From assembly GCA_017472065.1 (NCBI GenBank), contig JAFURB010000003.1, positions 80,524-143,042 on the forward strand: DNA of 62,519 bases, written 5' to 3'. A program made the translations under genes and the position numbers. Origin of the DNA: Alphaproteobacteria bacterium. GTDB lineage: Bacteria > Pseudomonadota > Alphaproteobacteria > Rs-D84. Positions 60,701 through 62,519 of this stretch are shown here, piece by piece (positions within the stretch are counted from its first letter, which is position 1; the number at the start of each line of letters is the position of its first letter). Under the pieces are notes generated by a model. That model was not told where the DNA came from, ran no database searches, and saw only the letters and a list, made by a program, of their open reading frames with translations.

Positions 60701-62519
60701 TTCTTGTGCGGCATTTGCAGTCTTCACAAAATTACCCGTGCCTGTCGTCAGATAACACGAATTAATAGATGTCGATTTTTCCGCACTGGATGCATAGTTT
60801 GTCGTTTCATCTGCACAACTATATTTGCCCAATCCATCGTCAGTATACGAAATTCCTGATGAACATAGTGGCATATTGGTTAAACCTGGACAATATGAAC
60901 CCGCTGGACAAACAACCGCTTTTTTATAAATCATCGATGACGAGCTATTATCACAACGTGTCGCACTATAACGTTCCTTTACATAATACCCCTGATTTAC
61001 CCGGCTATAATAAGTAGCACTGCCTGGAATATCATACTTACCCGTGCTGGCATTATATTTAACACTTTCATCATAAACGATACCCGCCTCATTCTGGAAA
61101 CCATATACTGCACGACAACTTGTTACAGCGGTCATACCCTTTGTCCAACTTTGTAAAACAGCTGAATAAATTGTAACACTTGTATTAAGAACCGTTGTTC
61201 CATCAGACGCATATACACGATAATTATCTGGAATAGTTGTCATCTGATGACCGCTTATTGCAGGACAATCGTTCCAACCACCATCATTCAGCACACTGAC
61301 ATTTGGATAATACAGTGTTTCCGCCGTACAATACTGTTTTGCAGGACACGTTGTCTGGGCGGTATCGGTTGCCGCAACCATATACTTACCGGCCGTTGTT
61401 GTGAAATAACAGTCTGTATTTGCATCCGATCCCGCCGCACTGTTTACATACAAACCTGGACATTTAGTCGCACTGCTGGACCCCTCTGGACAGAACGAGC
61501 CTGCCGGACATGTTGTCACACTGGAACCATTACATACCGAACCCGCTGGGCATGTTGACCACTGGGCATACCATGTACCATTTGCCTTTAATGCCTTACC
61601 GGCGGTCAAACCATCCGATGTAATATAACCATTGGCATTGATGTACTGCGTACCGCCAGATGTTGCGCTGTAATACCCCTTAAATGTAACACCTGATTTC
61701 TTTGGTATGGTAATTGGATTCGCCGAAGTTGTCATAGCCTTGCTGCGTGCGCTATCCAGATAAACATTAGTGTTATATTTCTGATAAATCGCTGTTGTAC
61801 CTGCGGTGCTCGCACTCTGGTTATTCAGGGTAATTGTACCCAAATCAACCGTAATTGTGTACTTTGCGGATGCAGAATTATAATTATCTGTCGCCGCACT
61901 GGTCACAGTGATATCCGCCGCCCCATATCCAGTTTTGCTGGTAATTGTAACGGTTGTTCCGCTGATTGTCGCCGTGGCAACATCAGAATTACTTGTTGCA
62001 ACCGACAATGCGCCGCCACTGGTATTGTTAGACACCGTAAATGTCTTGGTCGTAGAATATGCCATATTCCCACTGCTCGCACTTAAGGTCAGGGTATTCG
62101 TACCCTTGGCCGTCGTTACCGCAATCGTCTTGCTAGATGCATTATAGTTGGTCGTCGCAGGACAGTTAACCGTAATCGTCGCACTGCCAGCAGATTTCCA
62201 AGTAACTGTCGCAGTACCACTGCTAAATGCCGATACCGTCGCTACACCAGTCGCATTAGATGATGCACTGGGGGCGCCACTCTCGCTACAACTTGCCGTA
62301 AATGTACCAGTCGTCGTAGGATAGGTCAGGGTCATCGTTGTCTTATTCAACGTCGTCGTACCAGCTATCTTATTAACAGTCACAGTATAGGTCTTCGAAC
62401 CGCTGTAATAGTTCGCATTACCAGCCGCACTTACAGTAATAGTCGTAGAACCCGCCTTCTTACCTGTCATTGTTACAGTTGTGCCACTCAACGATACTGT
62501 CGCAATGCTTGTATCATTA
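54791..62519 (-). CDS. Giant Cys-rich repeat surface protein, C-terminal 2575 residues
   Basis: The gene enters from the right edge and is open to it; the true start is outside. From the N-terminal side of the visible part come Ig-like (Big) domains with Ser/Thr/Ala-rich strands, then an InlB-B-like module (NPITIPKKSGVTFKGYY). A stretch of about 2000 residues follows, built from Cys repeats of the type CPAGSYCPG...YYGSTGGxTxC and C..GYY, similar to GCC2/GCC3 or ephrin-receptor-like EGF modules. The last 90 residues form a separate non-Cys domain (KLHMGANTIYLRGAKRG). Many internal duplications. An extracellular adhesin or shield is likely but unproven. Confidence 0.85.
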   Translation of the reverse strand, partial: NDTSIATVSLSGTTVTMTGKKAGSTTITVSAAGNANYYSGSKTYTVTVNKIAGTTTLNKTTMTLTYPTTTGTFTASCSESGAPSASSNATGVATVSAFSSGTATVTWKSAGSATITVNCPATTNYNASSKTIAVTTAKGTNTLTLSASSGNMAYSTTKTFTVSNNTSGGALSVATSNSDVATATISGTTVTITSKTGYGAADITVTSAATDNYNSASAKYTITVDLGTITLNNQSASTAGTTAIYQKYNTNVYLDSARSKAMTTSANPITIPKKSGVTFKGYYSATSGGTQYINANGYITSDGLTAGKALKANGTWYAQWSTCPAGSVCNGSSVTTCPAGSFCPEGSSSATKCPGLYVNSAAGSDANTDCYFTTTAGKYMVAATDTAQTTCPAKQYCTAETLYYPNVSVLNDGGWNDCPAISGHQMTTIPDNYRVYASDGTTVLNTSVTIYSAVLQSWTKGMTAVTSCRAVYGFQNEAGIVYDESVKYNASTGKYDIPGSATYYSRVNQGYYVKERYSATRCDNSSSSMIYKKAVVCPAGSYCPGLTNMPLCSSGISYTDDGLGKYSCADETTNYASSAEKSTSINSCYLTTGTGNFVKTANAAQETCTCGGYCPGSVTVYYGSTGGKTDCVAGKYNSATGSSASSACKTTDAGYYAAKGSCSQTAVSAGRYTAGGATTANGDGAVNAGYYNTGCGTNATGSVCSTSYSGGTIAAGRYGAAGATTAQGSGAVNAGYYSTGGGTSATPTKAGTGCISSKECGPIAAGRYGAAGATTAQGSGAVNAGYYSTGGGTSATPTAAGNGCLSSYACGKVTAGCYTTSTGSTTACPNECPGDMTSAAGSDAKTDCKITCTAGNYLAAGGSTCSTCTKGNYCANDGTYNFNANSNQGIAACSGTNQWQADTGQTSCDSVTDGMYKSNNYTLQNCGNAYYCKSGARTACTTATGWSTATTSTTASAYTACYQTQTPSGCASGTIKRTASSISGTTITYGTASVSSALSANKNYYVSGTSCPVCTNLGAFYTTSLGGAIGSGSCYGTTTGGKYIKTQYSSTQETCPAGSYCPATNVYYGKYGTSSGGQNLCPAGTANANTGSSASSACVTCAAGTYNTTTGNTTCSTCTANYYCTGGTNRTACTSLGSFYTTSASGSNEASDCYGATTAGKYIATANTSTQTACTANYYCPATNIYYGSTGGRNACTSLGSFYTTSAASSDAASDCYGTTTGGKYIATANTSTQTACTANYYCPATNIYYGSTGGRSACVSPYTKSATSSDDANDCYLTTTATKYVKEAGAGEVYCPAGSYCAGGVTIYKGGSVSGRNTTGGSTSCPANSYCPASSSEATACNTLGGGLYASSSAGSDAASDCYIKTTAGKYVKAKTDTTQTTCPSGDYCLSTTLYWENVGGNTDCPGSYTAGGTGVTTQSGCKISVADGKYVGTKNSSTLSTCAGGTYKSAHTVAYGSTSSCSTCSAGYYCPEGAGSQTECGSNNKYSSSGAASCSTVTSGYYSTGGTETTRTGQSQCTGATYCTSGVKYDCPSGYTADTSNGKTAATQCDISVTGGKYIGTAGDNSSNWDTCACGTYKAAHTVAYGSTSSCAKTDAGYYAAAGASSQTKADAGYYAAAGACSQSECGSNNKYSSSGAASCSTVTSGYYSTGGTETTRTGQSQCTGATYCTSGVKYDCPSGYTADTSNGKTAATQCDISVTGGKYVGTKNSATLSTCLAGTYKAAHTVAYGSTSSCAICTTDNTYSAAGASSCSSCPTDYKNSGTTAAAHANAASCIISVSAGKYIGTAGDNSSNWDTCAGGTYKAAHTVAYGSTSSCSTCSAGYYCPAGAGSQTACGSNNKYSSSGAASCSTVTSGYYSTGGTETTRTGQTKCEAGNYCSSGVKTACGGGKYSSAGATSCSNIDAGCYGTSATSSCPAVCAANTYSNAGASSCTACDSDYANSGTTAANHAGVTSCKVTCAAGTYVASNGAACTDVGNGYYRSGTETVSQTKTGTRNACTALGAIYKASDAGRDASTDCYATTTAKSYVKTAKDATETSCPAGSYCPGSVKVYYNSTGGSTPCPAGKFCVAGVSAGTECVLGSYSAAGASACTACQDGKTTSAKGATSCNATCSNATGVSDWETASWATTNTMTNLCTIAATAGCSANYYKNSNACSTCSSGTNSKYTLSAAGTTSVNSCYLKTTEGKYVATKGAGETACISPYYCPGGTTIYYGTGTTTGGNSTCTGLGAIYKASDAGASKNTQCYATTSAGKYVTAKATSEAACPAGDWCAGSVKVYYGSAGGNTDCPSGYTSGTTGYSAQSQCLMSVAGGKYVATEKESSASGTCAAGYYKPAHTVNYGGTSSCSACTGATYQPSTGQASCLSCPAATNDTANVSSYSYWNGGSTGDHTVRSGCNVTFKSKTLDDGVMTAYSCYVDTGADTYGIDGTSKTCWVNRNALTCNGGYYNSTFNNSSTATQYTSNKTLTDLYANVCQAVGTGYYSANDALTRTACGTGLVTCGSGACANEADDCGRKLHMGANTIYLRGAKRGTPALNVKIGDKTFYGVLSTSLSSKAKVKNGTTTYSVVNDNQ
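57411..58083. repeat. Tandem duplication of about 230 bp, period 438 bp, in the giant gene
   Basis: The stretch from 57411 (CCAGTTACAC) to about 57650 recurs from 57849 to about 58083 with few differences. The 438-bp offset equals 146 codons, so the frame is kept. A partial third copy lies near 56900-57110. Confidence 0.85.
58752..59046. repeat. Direct repeat of about 105 bp, period 189 bp, in the giant gene
   Basis: CGCCCACCGGTTGAACCATA and the following bases at 58752 recur at 58941 almost unchanged; offset 189 bp is 63 codons. Confidence 0.85.
60126..60384. repeat. 109-bp direct repeat, period 150 bp, in the giant gene
   Basis: 60126-60234 and 60276-60384 differ at only one visible position. 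The 150-bp offset is 50 codons. Such near-identity points to recent duplication or gene conversion. Confidence 0.9.

Noticed and set aside
54907-62147. Many plus-strand ORFs rich in Cys, His, Tyr and Pro opposite the giant gene
   Set aside because: They are mirror readings of the repetitive minus-strand gene, have no ribosome sites and change with each repeat.

Overview
The window is AT-rich bacterial chromosomal DNA (GC content looks to be in the low forties by eye), densely coding and mostly on the minus strand. It looks like an alphaproteobacterium. The evidence is an alphaproteobacterial-type AddA helicase, the rpsP-rimM-trmD-rplS block, ruvB-ybgC-tolQ-tolR-tolA, a DnaE with an HLRTHS-type PHP start, an RpoH-like dnaK promoter, and Rickettsia-like palindromic intergenic repeats. 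The very large secreted Cys-rich proteins and the small gene set fit an uncultured host- or gut-associated lineage. That placement is inference.

Layout. 1-780: N-terminus of a giant secreted Cys-rich protein, cut by the left edge. 953-3402: tRNA-Ile2(CAU), a PIF1-like helicase and a lipase-like unknown. 3406-6824: an operon of a Lon-like AAA+ protein without its protease domain, an unknown, TsaB, an unknown and RimI. 6882-10050: a GT61 glycosyltransferase and a membrane coiled-coil protein. 10143-14904: split AddA (helicase and nuclease ORFs) and RecN, the last from an apparently leaderless promoter. 14939-17731: rplS, trmD, rimM (frameshifted by a 7-bp duplication) and rpsP, with two small ORFs inserted, then tRNA-Gly. 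17778-22958: an operon of a LysM membrane protein, two paralogous radical SAM enzymes, a basic repeat protein with a Cys cluster, and a DPP III-like zincin. 23065-31474: phosphofructokinase, DnaK, L25, secreted PKD/DUF285-like proteins behind a structured leader, RsmD, TadA, GpmI and an XRE regulator. 31501-36485: two secreted Cys-rich proteins, an unknown and RsmH. 36488-45503: DnaE, SecA, RNase P RNA, an HtrL-type glycosyltransferase and a DUF2817 peptidase. 45549-50143: tol-ruvB region interrupted twice by a putative mobile unit. 50286-54296: a secreted protein, a two-component system, L13 and S9. 54297-54790: intergenic palindromic repeats plus a solo heptad array. 54791-62519: a giant Cys-rich surface protein, 5' end cut by the right edge.

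The most unusual signal is a family of short units. Each is a four-helix-bundle (S23/Avd-like) gene flanked by inverted arrays of a 7-bp repeat (GTKCARA). Two complete copies sit between genes of the tol-ruvB region. A gene-less array lies at 54730, and the same heptad is tandemly duplicated inside rimM, where it breaks the reading frame. Within each complete copy the two end arrays share the same heptad variant, which suggests the ends pair or are homogenised together. Other points worth attention are the protease-less Lon, the split AddA, leaderless promoters with constant geometry, a compact TolQ, the paired radical SAM operon and a possible structured leader RNA near 28300.
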